Notes under the pieces: model-generated
What the model was told of the DNA's origin: nothing
What the model saw: the letters and a program-made list of their open reading frames with translations, nothing else
The model's database searches: none
Made by a program: the position numbers and the translations under genes
Part shown: one piece after another, positions 45,331-54,299 of the stretch
How the letters are laid out: every line of letters starts with the position of its first letter
How positions within the stretch are numbered: the first letter of the stretch is position 1
Source: Cribrihabitans_A pelagius
Lineage (GTDB): Bacteria > Pseudomonadota > Alphaproteobacteria > Rhodobacterales > Rhodobacteraceae
DNA: 64,000 nucleotides
Reading direction: 5' to 3'
NCBI RefSeq assembly: GCF_048820915.1
Contig: NZ_JBMERR010000002.1
Span: 124,001 to 188,000 of the forward strand

Positions 45331-46477
45331 CTGGCGCAATGGGGGCTTTGGCCTGTACGTGCATTGGCCGTTCTGCCAGGCCAAGTGCCCCTATTGCGAC
45401 TTCAACAGCCATGTCTCGGCCAACATCGACCAGAGCGCCTGGGTCAGAGCCTATCTGAGCGAGCTCGAGCGGCTCTCGCAGGAGCTGGCGGGCCGGGTCC
45501 TGAATACCATCTTCTTCGGCGGCGGCACCCCTTCCCTGATGTTGCCCGAAACGGTGGCCGCGGTGATCGAGGGCGCACGCCGCATCTGGCCCTTTGCCAA
45601 TGACATGGAGATCACGCTGGAAGCCAATCCCGGCTCGGTCGAGGCAGGCCGCTTTGCCGGCTACCGTGATGCCGGCGTCAATCGCATCTCCATGGGCGTA
45701 CAAGCCCTGAACGACGACGACCTGCGCCGGCTTGGCCGCATCCATTCGGTGGCCGAAGCCCGCGCTGCTTTCGACATTGCGCGGCACTGTTTCGACCGGG
45801 TCAGCTTCGATCTGATCTATGCCCGACAGGGGCAGACGCTCCAGGCCTGGAAAGCGGAACTGAACGAAGCGCTGTCGATGGCGATCGACCATCTCTCGCT
45901 CTACCAGCTCACCATCGAGGACGGAACCGCCTTCGGCGACCGCTACGCCCGCGGCAAGCTGCGCGGCCTGCCAAGTGACGACAGCGCCGCCGACATGTAC
46001 CTTGCCACGCAGGAGATCTGCGCAGCGCATGGCCTGCCCGGCTACGAGATTTCCAACCACGCCCGCCCCGGTGCCGAGTCGCGGCACAATCTGATCTATT
46101 GGCGGTATGGCGATTACGTCGGCATCGGCCCCGGGGCGCACGGGCGGATGACCCTGAACGGCACCCGCTACGCCAGCGAAACGCACCAGGCGCCGGGCGC
46201 CTGGCTGGCCGCGGCAAAAGCCGGCAACGGTGAAACCCTGCGCGAGGCACTCCTCCCCGAAGATACTGCGGCTGAATACCTGATGATGGGGATGCGCCTG
46301 TCCGAGGGTCTGGATATAGAGCGCTACGCCCGGCTGGCCGGCAAGCCGCTGCCGGAAAATGCACTCGACAACCTTGTGCAGCTCGGAATGGTGACTATCT
46401 CGGACCAGAGGCTTCGCGCGACCGAGCAGGGCCGCGCCGTTTTGAATGCAGTCCTGCGCGACTTGTTAGCGGATTAA
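45323..46477 (+). CDS. hemW: Radical SAM heme chaperone HemW-like protein
   Basis: The 384 residues belong to the HemW/HemN-like radical SAM family. The cluster motif CQAKCPYC gives Cys18, Cys22 and Cys25, binding 4Fe-4S and SAM. FFGGGTPSLM follows, and the HemN C-terminal region starts near 290. The HNLIYWRYGDYVGIGPGAHG pattern is typical of HemW. HemW carries heme; it is not a coproporphyrinogen oxidase. The start is the GTG at 45323, overlapping rdgB. Confidence 0.93.
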   Translation: MDDWRNGGFGLYVHWPFCQAKCPYCDFNSHVSANIDQSAWVRAYLSELERLSQELAGRVLNTIFFGGGTPSLMLPETVAAVIEGARRIWPFANDMEITLEANPGSVEAGRFAGYRDAGVNRISMGVQALNDDDLRRLGRIHSVAEARAAFDIARHCFDRVSFDLIYARQGQTLQAWKAELNEALSMAIDHLSLYQLTIEDGTAFGDRYARGKLRGLPSDDSAADMYLATQEICAAHGLPGYEISNHARPGAESRHNLIYWRYGDYVGIGPGAHGRMTLNGTRYASETHQAPGAWLAAAKAGNGETLREALLPEDTAAEYLMMGMRLSEGLDIERYARLAGKPLPENALDNLVQLGMVTISDQRLRATEQGRAVLNAVLRDLLAD

Positions 46478-46481
46478 TATA

Positions 46482-46835
46482 ATGCGATTTCTCTATGCTG
46501 GTCTCGGGTTGCTTTGCGTCGCTTTGGCCGTCGTAGGTATCGCGCTGCCGCTGCTGCCCACCGTCCCCTTCCTGCTGCTGGCGGCGTTCTTTTTTGCCAA
46601 TTCATCCGAACGCTTGCACGATTGGATCATTGCGCATGCGGTCTTTGGCCCGATGATCCTGGACTGGCGCGAACGCGGTGCCATCCGGCCGCGTGCAAAA
46701 ACGGCGGCAACCCTGTCGATTGCCGCCGTTTTTGGATTGTCTCTCGCCTTGACGCTCCCGACCCATCTTCTGGGCATTCAGGCCGCCGTGCTGAGCCTCG
46801 TCCTGCTGTTCATCTGGACCCGGCCTAGCGGCTGA
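46482..46835 (+). CDS. DUF454 (YbaN-like) inner membrane protein
   Basis: The 117 residues have about three hydrophobic helices (6-42, with LLPTVPFLLLAAFFFANSS; then about 74-95 and 96-113). This is the DUF454/YbaN pattern, of unknown function. The ATG lies 4 bases after the hemW stop, so it probably ends the rph operon. Its 3' end overlaps that of the convergent parB gene by 11 bases. Confidence 0.88.
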   Translation: MRFLYAGLGLLCVALAVVGIALPLLPTVPFLLLAAFFFANSSERLHDWIIAHAVFGPMILDWRERGAIRPRAKTAATLSIAAVFGLSLALTLPTHLLGIQAAVLSLVLLFIWTRPSG

Positions 46836-47718
46836 GCATATTGCAGAGATCATCCAGCTGGTCGAGGGAAGTATAGCTGATCGTCACCGACCCGGCTTCG
46901 CCGCCGGCCTTGTGATCAATCGAGACCTGCATCTTCAACGTCGCAGACAGGTCCCCTTCCAGCGCCTTGGTATCGGCATCCTTCTCCGCCGCAGTCTTTG
47001 GCTTCTTAGGCGAGTTGCTGGCAATGCCGGCGGCGTCCTTTTTCACCAGCGCCTCGGTCGCGCGGACCGAAAGCCCGCCCTTGACGATCTTCTTGGCCAG
47101 ATCCGAGGCATTGTCGGAAGTGATCAGCGCGCGGGCGTGGCCGGCTGACAGCTTCCGCTCGTGCACCAGCACGCGCACGTCTTCGGGCAGATGCAACAGC
47201 CGCACCAGGTTGGCAATGTGGCTGCGGCTTTTACCAAGCGCCTCCGCCATCTTCTCCTGGGTGTGGCCGAACTTCTCCATCAGCTGTTTATAGCTCTGCG
47301 CCTCTTCCATCGCGTTCAGGTCCGAACGCTGAATGTTTTCAATGATGGCAACTTCCATCATCTCGAGGTCCGAATACTCGCGGATCAGAACCGGGACTTC
47401 ATGCAGCTTTGCCGCCTGCGAGGCGCGCCAGCGGCGTTCGCCGGCAACAATCTCGAACTGGCCGCCCGCCTTGGGCCGCACGATCAGCGGCTGAAGAACA
47501 CCCTTTTCCCTGATCGAGGCGGTCAGGTCATCCAGATCTTCCTGCAGGAACTGCCGACGCGGCTGGTTCGGGTTGGCGACAATCTTCTCGATCGGCACCA
47601 TGATTTCGGCGCTGCGCGGCGCCTCTGCAAGGGTGCTCACGGGCTCGGGGTTCACATCTGCCATCAGAGCCGACAGCCCCCGGCCCAGCCCGCGAGGTTT
47701 TGCCTTTTTTTCTGCCAT
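46825..47718 (-). CDS. parB: Chromosome partitioning protein ParB
   Basis: ParB binds parS and spreads as a CTP-dependent clamp, directing origin segregation and SMC loading. The 297 residues begin with the GLGRGLSALMA family start, then the CTP-binding/clamp region with ENIQRSDLNAMEEA and GERRWRAS, the helix-turn-helix (EKMAEALGKSRSHIANLVRLL), and a C-terminal dimer domain. The ATG at 47718 has GGAGG 5 bases upstream; a TTG at 47748 is less likely. Two perfect parS sites lie 1.4 and 3.3 kb upstream. Confidence 0.97.
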   Translation of the reverse strand: MAEKKAKPRGLGRGLSALMADVNPEPVSTLAEAPRSAEIMVPIEKIVANPNQPRRQFLQEDLDDLTASIREKGVLQPLIVRPKAGGQFEIVAGERRWRASQAAKLHEVPVLIREYSDLEMMEVAIIENIQRSDLNAMEEAQSYKQLMEKFGHTQEKMAEALGKSRSHIANLVRLLHLPEDVRVLVHERKLSAGHARALITSDNASDLAKKIVKGGLSVRATEALVKKDAAGIASNSPKKPKTAAEKDADTKALEGDLSATLKMQVSIDHKAGGEAGSVTISYTSLDQLDDLCNMLSR

Positions 47719-47744
47719 GACTGCCTCCGCATTTTCTTCTGCAT

Positions 47745-48554
47745 TCAAGCCGCTATTCTTTGGTGTTTATTTAGGATCTCCGTTGCCAGAGCCCGGTAGG
47801 CCTGGGCACCCAGAGAGTTTGTATCATAGTTCAGCACCGGCAGCGCAAAAGAGGGTGCCTCGCTCACCCGGACATTGCGGGGGATCTTGGTCTGGAAAAC
47901 CAGATCGCCGAGATTGTCCCGCGCGTCCTGCTCCACCTGCTGGGACAGATTATTGCGCCGGTCGAACATGGTCAGCACAATGCCTTCTATGCGCAGTTCG
48001 GGATTGGCCGACTGGCGCACTTCCCGCACCGTGAGCATCAGTTGAGAGACGCCTTCCAGGGCAAAAAACTCGCTCTGCAACGGCACCAGCACCGAATGGG
48101 CAGCGACCATCGCATTGACGGTCAGCAGGTTCAGCGATGGCGGGCAATCAATCAGGACATAATCCCAATCATAATCTTCCATCGCAGGCTGGCGCAGCGC
48201 ATCATGCAGCAGGTAGCTGCGTTTCTCATTTGCAAACAACTCTATGTCGGCGGAACTGAGGTCAACGGTCGCGGGGATGATGCAAAGGTCTTCGATCTCC
48301 GTGGTGCGGATCACGTCTTGCAAAGGCGCGTCCTCCACAAGGAGATCATAGCTGGTCAGTTCCCGCTCCGAGGCTTCAATTCCCAACCCGGTCGAGGCAT
48401 TGCCCTGCGGGTCGAGGTCCACCACCAGAACCCGCAAACCGCACTCCACCAGCGCGGCTGCCAGGTTGATCGCCGTGGTTGTCTTCCCTACCCCGCCTTT
48501 CTGGTTGGCGACCGCGATAATACGAGGCCCCTCCGGGCGGGTGAATTCAGACAC
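47745..48554 (-). CDS. parA: Chromosome partitioning ATPase ParA
   Basis: ParA forms DNA-bound ATP dimers that pull ParB-parS complexes apart. The 269 residues have the deviant Walker A KGGVGKTT, the switch DLDPQGNASTGLG, and the Walker B region YVLIDCPPSL. The start is the GTG at 48554, with GGGGGAG upstream. It overlaps rsmG by 8 bases. It is placed between rsmG and parB, as in many alphaproteobacteria. Confidence 0.97.
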   Translation of the reverse strand: MSEFTRPEGPRIIAVANQKGGVGKTTTAINLAAALVECGLRVLVVDLDPQGNASTGLGIEASERELTSYDLLVEDAPLQDVIRTTEIEDLCIIPATVDLSSADIELFANEKRSYLLHDALRQPAMEDYDWDYVLIDCPPSLNLLTVNAMVAAHSVLVPLQSEFFALEGVSQLMLTVREVRQSANPELRIEGIVLTMFDRRNNLSQQVEQDARDNLGDLVFQTKIPRNVRVSEAPSFALPVLNYDTNSLGAQAYRALATEILNKHQRIAA

Positions 48555-49167
48555 GGGCCACTCCCCCTATTTTCAGGATCACTGCTTCGTTTTCTGTAAT
48601 ACTTCTAACCGGTTCCGCCTCAAACCGCCATTGCCCTTGCGCGTTATCCACTTCTTTTTTCCATGTCGCCCCTTTCGGAAACAGCGCCATTCCGCCGATC
48701 TTCAAGTGGCGCGTAGAAAATTCGAGCAAAGTCGACAGATCCGCCAAGGCGCGGGCCGAGAGAACATCCGCCTGCTGCGGCTCGGCGCGTTCGATCCTTT
48801 CGCTGATTACCCTCACCTTGACCCCGCATACCCGCGCAGCCGTCCGCAGGAATGCCGATTTGCGCTGATCGCTTTCGATCAGAACAACTTCCAAACCCGG
48901 CGCTTCCTCTGCGGCGAGGATTGCAATGATCAAACCGGGAAAACCGCCGCCACTGCCGATATCCACCCATTTACCCGCCAGGGGCGGCGCGGCGCAACGA
49001 AACACCTGAACTGAATCGGCGATATGCCGAGTCCAGAGCTCATCCAGACTGCTGCGCGACACCAGGTTGATCTTCGGATTCCATTTACGGATTACCTGTT
49101 CAAAGACCTCCAGCCGGGCCACTGTTTCACGTGAAACATCCAGCTGCTCCAGCAGCGGACGCGCCAT
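48547..49167 (-). CDS. rsmG: 16S rRNA m7G527 methyltransferase RsmG
   Basis: RsmG methylates G527 of 16S rRNA. The 206 residues have the SAM motif WVDIGSGGGFPGLIIAI, the phrase LIESDQRKSAFLRTAARVCG, and SARALADLSTLLEF. The ATG at 49167 overlaps the mnmG stop (ATGA). A perfect parS site (49123-49138) is embedded in codons 10-15 (DVSRET), so protein and partition signal share the same DNA. Confidence 0.97.
   Translation of the reverse strand: MARPLLEQLDVSRETVARLEVFEQVIRKWNPKINLVSRSSLDELWTRHIADSVQVFRCAAPPLAGKWVDIGSGGGFPGLIIAILAAEEAPGLEVVLIESDQRKSAFLRTAARVCGVKVRVISERIERAEPQQADVLSARALADLSTLLEFSTRHLKIGGMALFPKGATWKKEVDNAQGQWRFEAEPVRSITENEAVILKIGGVARV
49123..49138. promoter_or_regulatory. parS site 1 (inside rsmG)
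   Basis: TGTTTCACGTGAAACA is a perfect 16-base palindrome equal to the general bacterial parS consensus. It lies in the 5' part of rsmG, about 5.2 kb left of the putative origin. It is a loading site for the nearby ParB. Confidence 0.95.
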
Positions 49168-51059
49168 CAGACCGCCCTCTCCTGGCGGTCCGTCTTACCG
49201 GCATCCCGCCGCAAACGCGCCAGAAGAAGTGCCAGGGCCGCTGGAGTCATCCCATCAATCCGGGCCGCCTTGGCCAGGGTCTCTGGCCGGGCAGCCGCGA
49301 GCTTCTGCTGAAGTTCCTTGGATAAACCGTCGATACACGCGTAGTCGAAACCGGCCGGGATGACATAGCCTTCATCTTTTTTCATCGCGGAGATTTCGCG
49401 TTCCTGCCGCACGATATAGTTGGCATAGAGCGCATCGCGCTCCAACTGGCGGCGGATTTCCGCGTCCACGCCCGCAAGCTCCGGCAGCAAGGGCAAGATG
49501 TCCTCAAAGCTGACATCCGGAAAGGCCAGAACGTCCTGGCCACTGCGCCGGTTGCCGTCCTGGTTGACGCGAATTCCCGCGGACGCGACTTCCTTGGGGG
49601 TAAAGCTGCTGGACTGCAGCACGTCTCTCGCGCTTTCCAGACGTTCCATTTTATCCAGAAACGCGGCTTTGCGCGTCTCGCCGGCGCAGCCAAGCTCAAG
49701 TGCCAAGGGCGTCAGGCGCTGATCGGCATTGTCGGCCCGCAAGGACAGCCGGAATTCCGCCCGGGACGTAAACATCCGGTAGGGCTCTGCCACGCCGTTG
49801 GTGGTGAGATCATCGATCATTACACCGATATAGCTAGTTGCCCTGCTGAAAATCACCGGTTCCTGACCCAGACCGCGCCGCGCCGCATTCAATCCGGCAA
49901 CAAGCCCTTGTGCTGCGGCTTCCTCATAGCCAGTGGTGCCATTGATCTGGCCGGCGAGAAAGAGACCCGGTACATCTTTCAGGGAAAGGTCGAGACCAAG
50001 CGCGCGGGGGTCGACGTAGTCATACTCGATTGCATACCCCGGTTGCAGAATCTCCGCGTGCTCCAAGCCGGAAATCGAGCGCACATAAGCCTCTTGCACA
50101 TCTTCTGGCAGGCTGGTCGAAATCCCGTTCGGATAAACCGTATGGTCGGACACCCCTTCCGGCTCCAGGAATATCTGATGCGAGGTCTTGTCCGCAAAGC
50201 GCACGATCTTGTCTTCAATCGAAGGGCAGTAACGCGGGCCGACCCCGTCAATATGACCGCCGTACATCGCCGAGCGAGCCAGATTTTCCTGAATGATCTC
50301 ATGGGTGCGCGGGTTGGTATGCGTAATGCCGCAAGCCACTTGCCGGGCCGAGACGGACTTGCTCAGAAAAGAAAAGAATACGGGATCGTCGTCGCCGGGC
50401 TGGGCATCGAGGATATCCCAGTTGATGCTCCGCCCGTCCAGCCGCGGTGGTGTGCCGGTTTTCAGACGGCCCAAGGGCAGCTGGAAGCTGTCCAGCCGCT
50501 CGGCCAGCTTGACCGAGGGCCGGTCTCCCATACGTCCGCCGGGGCGCGAGGAATCGCCGATATGGATGACGCCGCGCAGAAAGGTGCCAGAGGTCAGAAT
50601 CACGCTGCGGGCCGGCAGGGTGCTTCCATCCGCCAATTGCACGCCGACGACAGTCTCTCCTTCCATCAGGAAATCGGTGACTTCGCCTTCAAGGATGTCC
50701 AGGCTTTCCTGCGCCTCGGTCGCCGTCAGCATCTCGGAACGGTAGATCTTCCGGTCCGATTGCGCACGCGGCCCCTGCACCGCCGGGCCTTTGCGGCGGT
50801 TCAGCAGGCGGAACTGAATGCCGGCGCGATCGGCCACACGGCCCATGACTCCGTCGAGCGCGTCGATCTCACGCACGAGATGGCCTTTGCCCAGGCCGCC
50901 GATGGCCGGGTTGCAGGACATCACGCCAATGTCTTGCCGGCGCAAGGTCACCAGCGCGGTTCGCGCGCCCATGCGAGCGGCGGCATGGGCGGCTTCGGTG
51001 CCGGCGTGACCGCCGCCGACCACAATCACGTCATATCCCGAATGTTTCACGTGAAACAC
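49167..51059 (-). CDS. mnmG: tRNA uridine-5-carboxymethylaminomethyl modification enzyme MnmG
   Basis: MnmG, with MnmE, makes the cmnm5 group of wobble U34 in tRNAs. The 630 residues have the FAD-binding motif VIVVGGGHAGTEAA and TSGTFLRGVIHIG, with the second GidA signature GYEEAAAQGL. Two GTG starts compete. 51059 gives the familiar N-terminus MFHVKHSGYD. 51050 has AAGGAG at ideal spacing. Both lie inside parS site 2. The stop overlaps rsmG. Confidence 0.96.
   Translation of the reverse strand: MFHVKHSGYDVIVVGGGHAGTEAAHAAARMGARTALVTLRRQDIGVMSCNPAIGGLGKGHLVREIDALDGVMGRVADRAGIQFRLLNRRKGPAVQGPRAQSDRKIYRSEMLTATEAQESLDILEGEVTDFLMEGETVVGVQLADGSTLPARSVILTSGTFLRGVIHIGDSSRPGGRMGDRPSVKLAERLDSFQLPLGRLKTGTPPRLDGRSINWDILDAQPGDDDPVFFSFLSKSVSARQVACGITHTNPRTHEIIQENLARSAMYGGHIDGVGPRYCPSIEDKIVRFADKTSHQIFLEPEGVSDHTVYPNGISTSLPEDVQEAYVRSISGLEHAEILQPGYAIEYDYVDPRALGLDLSLKDVPGLFLAGQINGTTGYEEAAAQGLVAGLNAARRGLGQEPVIFSRATSYIGVMIDDLTTNGVAEPYRMFTSRAEFRLSLRADNADQRLTPLALELGCAGETRKAAFLDKMERLESARDVLQSSSFTPKEVASAGIRVNQDGNRRSGQDVLAFPDVSFEDILPLLPELAGVDAEIRRQLERDALYANYIVRQEREISAMKKDEGYVIPAGFDYACIDGLSKELQQKLAAARPETLAKAARIDGMTPAALALLLARLRRDAGKTDRQERAV
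51043..51058. promoter_or_regulatory. parS site 2 (across the mnmG start)
   Basis: A second perfect copy of TGTTTCACGTGAAACA, 1.9 kb from the first. It covers the start codon region of mnmG, so the first codons (FHVKH) are dictated by the partition site. ParB bound here could influence mnmG transcription or translation start. Confidence 0.95.
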
Positions 51060-51064
51060 TCCTT

Positions 51065-52351
51065 CTATTTCCCAAGGCAGAAGCTTGAAAAGATCTCATC
51101 CAAAAGGTTTTCGACGCCGATCCGCCCCACCAGCATTTCCAAGGCGCGAATCGCCGAGCGCAGTTCCGCGGCCGCGATGTCATAACACTCAGGGCCGCGC
51201 CGAAGAATATCTTGTGCCGCGGTCAGGTTTTCAAGGGCGGCGGCCATTGCGTCCCGATGACGCGCCCGGGTAGCAATGCCGGCATGCGCGGAACGTTGCT
51301 TAAGCACCGCCGCGATATGGGCCACCAGCTGGTCCACCCCCTGCCCCGAGCGCCCCGAGACGGCGCCGGCGCCATCGGCGCGCAGATCCGCCTTGGGCTT
51401 CAGCCGGATGTCGCCGGCCCGCAGGCTCACGTCAAGAAGATCATCCTCTTCAGCCAGAAAGACCCGCAGGTCGGCGGCATCAGCACGCGCGCGGGCACGA
51501 GCGATGCCAATGCCTTCGACATGGTCGTCGGTGTCACGCAGACCGGCGGTGTCCAGCAGCGTGACTGCCAGGCCGGCAAGATCCATGCGCACTTCGATGA
51601 TATCGCGGGTGGTTCCAGCATATTCCGAAATGATTGCGGCGTCCCTGCCGGCCAGCGCATTCAGGAGCGTCGACTTGCCGACATTCGGCGCGCCGACAAT
51701 GGCAACTTCAAAGCCGGTGCGGATGCGTTCCGCGATGCCGACACCTGCGGTCTCCCGCGTCAAGCCGGCTTGAACTTTGGCCAGCAGCGCGGAGACCTCC
51801 GGCGTCACATCGACCGGGACCTCTTCATCGGCGAAATCAATGGTGACTTCGATCAGGGAGGCCGCCCGGATCAGGTCGCTGCGCCATTCCTCAGCGAGCT
51901 TGCCCAGCCCGCCGGCAAGCACGGTCTGCGCCTGCTTGCGCTGCGCTTCGGTTTCGGCGTCGATGAGATCGGCCAGCGCCTCCACCTGGGTGAGATCGAG
52001 ATTGCCGTTTTCCAGCGCCCGCCGGGTGAATTCCCCCGGTTCCGCCATGCGCAGCCCGTCAATCTGGCCAAGCGCCTCCAGAACGGCGGCGACAACCGCG
52101 GTGCTGCCGTGCGTCTGGAACTCCACCACGTCCTCACCGGTAAAGCTCTTGGGCGCGGTGAAGCTGAGCACCAGCGCCTCGTCCAGCCGCTCGCCGGCAC
52201 TGTCGCGCAGCAAGCGCAAAGAGCTTCCCCGCTCCGGCAATGCCCGGCCGCACAGCGCCGCGCCTGCAAATTGCGCGCGCGGGCCGGAGACGCGGATCAC
52301 CGCGACCCCGGCCTTGCCTTGAGCGGAGGCCAGCGCAAAGATCGTGTCCAT
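51065..52351 (-). CDS. mnmE: tRNA modification GTPase MnmE
   Basis: MnmE is the GTPase partner of MnmG in U34 modification. The 428 residues have the N-terminal folate-binding domain, then the G domain with GAPNVGKST (P-loop), SEYAGTTRDI and LLDTAGLRD, and the C-terminal catalytic Cys in FCLGK at the very end. Length fits. The gene lies 26 bases after rho and 5 before mnmG, so all are co-transcribed. Confidence 0.97.
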   Translation of the reverse strand: MDTIFALASAQGKAGVAVIRVSGPRAQFAGAALCGRALPERGSSLRLLRDSAGERLDEALVLSFTAPKSFTGEDVVEFQTHGSTAVVAAVLEALGQIDGLRMAEPGEFTRRALENGNLDLTQVEALADLIDAETEAQRKQAQTVLAGGLGKLAEEWRSDLIRAASLIEVTIDFADEEVPVDVTPEVSALLAKVQAGLTRETAGVGIAERIRTGFEVAIVGAPNVGKSTLLNALAGRDAAIISEYAGTTRDIIEVRMDLAGLAVTLLDTAGLRDTDDHVEGIGIARARARADAADLRVFLAEEDDLLDVSLRAGDIRLKPKADLRADGAGAVSGRSGQGVDQLVAHIAAVLKQRSAHAGIATRARHRDAMAAALENLTAAQDILRRGPECYDIAAAELRSAIRALEMLVGRIGVENLLDEIFSSFCLGK

Positions 52352-52377
52352 GGGGTGGCCCTTCTTGCCGGCCCGGA

Positions 52378-53649
52378 TCAGGTGTTCATGGAGTCGAAGA
52401 ATTCCGTGTTCGACTTGGTCTGTTTCAGCTTGGACAGAAGGAATTCGATGGCATCGGTGGTGCCCATCGGATTGAGGATCCGGCGCAGAACAAATGTTTT
52501 GGCCAGATCGCCCTTATCCACCAGCAGGTCTTCTTTCCGGGTGCCGGACTTGAGGATGTCAATCGCCGGGAACACGCGCTTGTCGGCAATCTTGCGGTCC
52601 AGCACGATTTCCGAGTTACCGGTACCCTTGAATTCCTCGAAGATGACCTCATCCATCCGGCTGCCGGTGTCGATCAGCGCGGTGGCGATGATGGTGAGCG
52701 AGCCGCCTTCTTCGATGTTCCGGGCCGCACCAAAGAAGCGTTTCGGCCGCTGCAGCGCGTTGGCGTCGACGCCGCCGGTGAGAACCTTGCCGGAGGACGG
52801 CACAACGGTGTTGAATGCTCTACCAAGTCTTGTGATCGAATCGAGAAGAATAACAACATCTCGTTTGTGTTCAACGAGACGCTTGGCCTTTTCGATGACC
52901 ATTTCCGACACCGCGACATGGCGCGTCGCCGGCTCGTCGAAGGTGGAGGAGACGACCTCCCCCTTCACTGAGCGCTGCATGTCGGTGACTTCTTCCGGGC
53001 GTTCGTCGATCAGCAGCACGATCAGGTAACACTCGGGATGATTTTTCGCGATCGAATGCGCGATGTTCTGCAGTATCACTGTCTTGCCGGTGCGCGGCGG
53101 CGCCACGATCAGCGAGCGCTGGCCCTTGCCGATGGGCGCGACCAGGTCGATCACCCGGGCGGAGCGGTCCTTGATGGTGGGATCCTCGATCTCCATCTTC
53201 AGGCGCTCGTCCGGGTAAAGCGGGGTCAGGTTGTCGAAGGCGATCTTGTGGCGCGCCTTCTCCGGCTCCTCGAAGTTGATCTTGGTGACATTGGTCAACG
53301 CAAAGTAGCGCTCGGTCTCCAGCGGCGCCTTGATCTGGCCTTCGACGGTGTCGCCAGTGCGCAGGGAATATTGGCGGATCATGTCGGGCGAGACATAGAT
53401 GTCATCCGGACCCGGCAGGTAGTTCGCCTCGGGCGAGCGCAGGAAGCCGAATCCATCCTGCAGCACCTCCAGCACGCCATCGCCGCCGATATCCCAGCCT
53501 TCATCCGCGCGTTCGCGCAGGATCTGGAACATCATTTCGCCCTTGCGCATGGTGGAGGCGTTTTCGATCTCCAGCTCTTCGGCCATGGCCAGCAGGGACT
53601 TGGGGCTCTGCGCCTTGAGATCGGACAGATTCAGGGATTGGACGGTCAT
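52378..53649 (-). CDS. rho: Transcription termination factor Rho
   Basis: Rho is the hexameric RNA helicase that ends untranslated transcripts. The 423 residues have the RNA-binding domain (about 50-125; GDGVLEVLQDGFGFLRS), the P-loop APPRTGKT, the Q-loop region, and RLVEHKRDVVILLDSITRLGRA. A short GC hairpin (CCCCC/GGGGG, 53666-53683) lies just before the start and may aid autoregulation. A strong promoter lies about 90 bases upstream. Confidence 0.98.
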   Translation of the reverse strand: MTVQSLNLSDLKAQSPKSLLAMAEELEIENASTMRKGEMMFQILRERADEGWDIGGDGVLEVLQDGFGFLRSPEANYLPGPDDIYVSPDMIRQYSLRTGDTVEGQIKAPLETERYFALTNVTKINFEEPEKARHKIAFDNLTPLYPDERLKMEIEDPTIKDRSARVIDLVAPIGKGQRSLIVAPPRTGKTVILQNIAHSIAKNHPECYLIVLLIDERPEEVTDMQRSVKGEVVSSTFDEPATRHVAVSEMVIEKAKRLVEHKRDVVILLDSITRLGRAFNTVVPSSGKVLTGGVDANALQRPKRFFGAARNIEEGGSLTIIATALIDTGSRMDEVIFEEFKGTGNSEIVLDRKIADKRVFPAIDILKSGTRKEDLLVDKGDLAKTFVLRRILNPMGTTDAIEFLLSKLKQTKSNTEFFDSMNT

Positions 53650-53739
53650 ATATACAGCCTCTGGTCCCCCGCTTGCCCGGGGGCGGTATTTCGACAGGTG
53701 TGGAAGGCACAGGTGCCCGGACGGGCCCGTTGAAGACGA

Positions 53740-53768
53740 TACATAGGGACTCGCTGAGGATGAGTCAA
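53740..53768 (-). promoter_or_regulatory. Likely promoter of rho-mnmE-mnmG-rsmG-parAB
   Basis: On the minus strand TTGACT and TATGTA are 17 bases apart. They lie in the 171-base gap between hemJ and rho. The -35 element matches at five of six positions. The transcript would carry an 80-90-base leader before rho. Confidence 0.6.
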
Positions 53769-53820
53769 ACGCCGGCGATGGCCGTTCCGCCGCCCCTGCC
53801 CCTGTTCCTGCGATTCTGCG

Positions 53821-54276
53821 CTAGAATTTGAAGATCACCGAGACGACAATGATCACCATCAGCACGGTCGGCACCTCATTCATCAACCGGAAACGCCGGC
53901 CCGAGAGCTGATTCCGTCCGGCCTGGAAATCCCTGTGCCGCATCAGAAGCCAGTGGTGGAACCAGGTCATCGCGATCACCGCCGCGCCCTTGGTCCAGGG
54001 CCATATGTAGCTCCAGTCGACGATCCCCGGCGTCAGCACGATAAACAGCCCTGCGGCCCAGGAGACATACATCGCAGGCCGCATGATTACTCTGAGCAGC
54101 TTCTCCTGCATTTCCAGGAAGATCGGCTTTGCGTCGTTCACCTTCTCTGCCTGCTCCACGTGATACACGAACAGGCGGGGGAGATAGAACAGCCCCGCCA
54201 TCCAGCTCAGCACCGCCATGATGTGCAGCGATTTGGCGTAAGGATAGAGCGAGTGCATCAGGTCGCCGAGGTCCAT
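53821..54276 (-). CDS. hemJ: Protoporphyrinogen IX oxidase, HemJ type
   Basis: HemJ performs the six-electron oxidation of protoporphyrinogen IX in heme synthesis and is common in alphaproteobacteria without HemG or HemY. The 151 residues have four membrane helices (about 10-33, 60-85, 88-110, 128-150), with SLHIMAVLSWMAGLFYLPRLF and HHWLLMRHRDF carrying conserved His. The ATG at 54276 borders the origin-like stretch. It reads leftwards, away from it. Confidence 0.93.
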   Translation of the reverse strand: MDLGDLMHSLYPYAKSLHIMAVLSWMAGLFYLPRLFVYHVEQAEKVNDAKPIFLEMQEKLLRVIMRPAMYVSWAAGLFIVLTPGIVDWSYIWPWTKGAAVIAMTWFHHWLLMRHRDFQAGRNQLSGRRFRLMNEVPTVLMVIIVVSVIFKF

Positions 54277-54299
54277 GGGCTATTCCTTGGGCCGGATCA

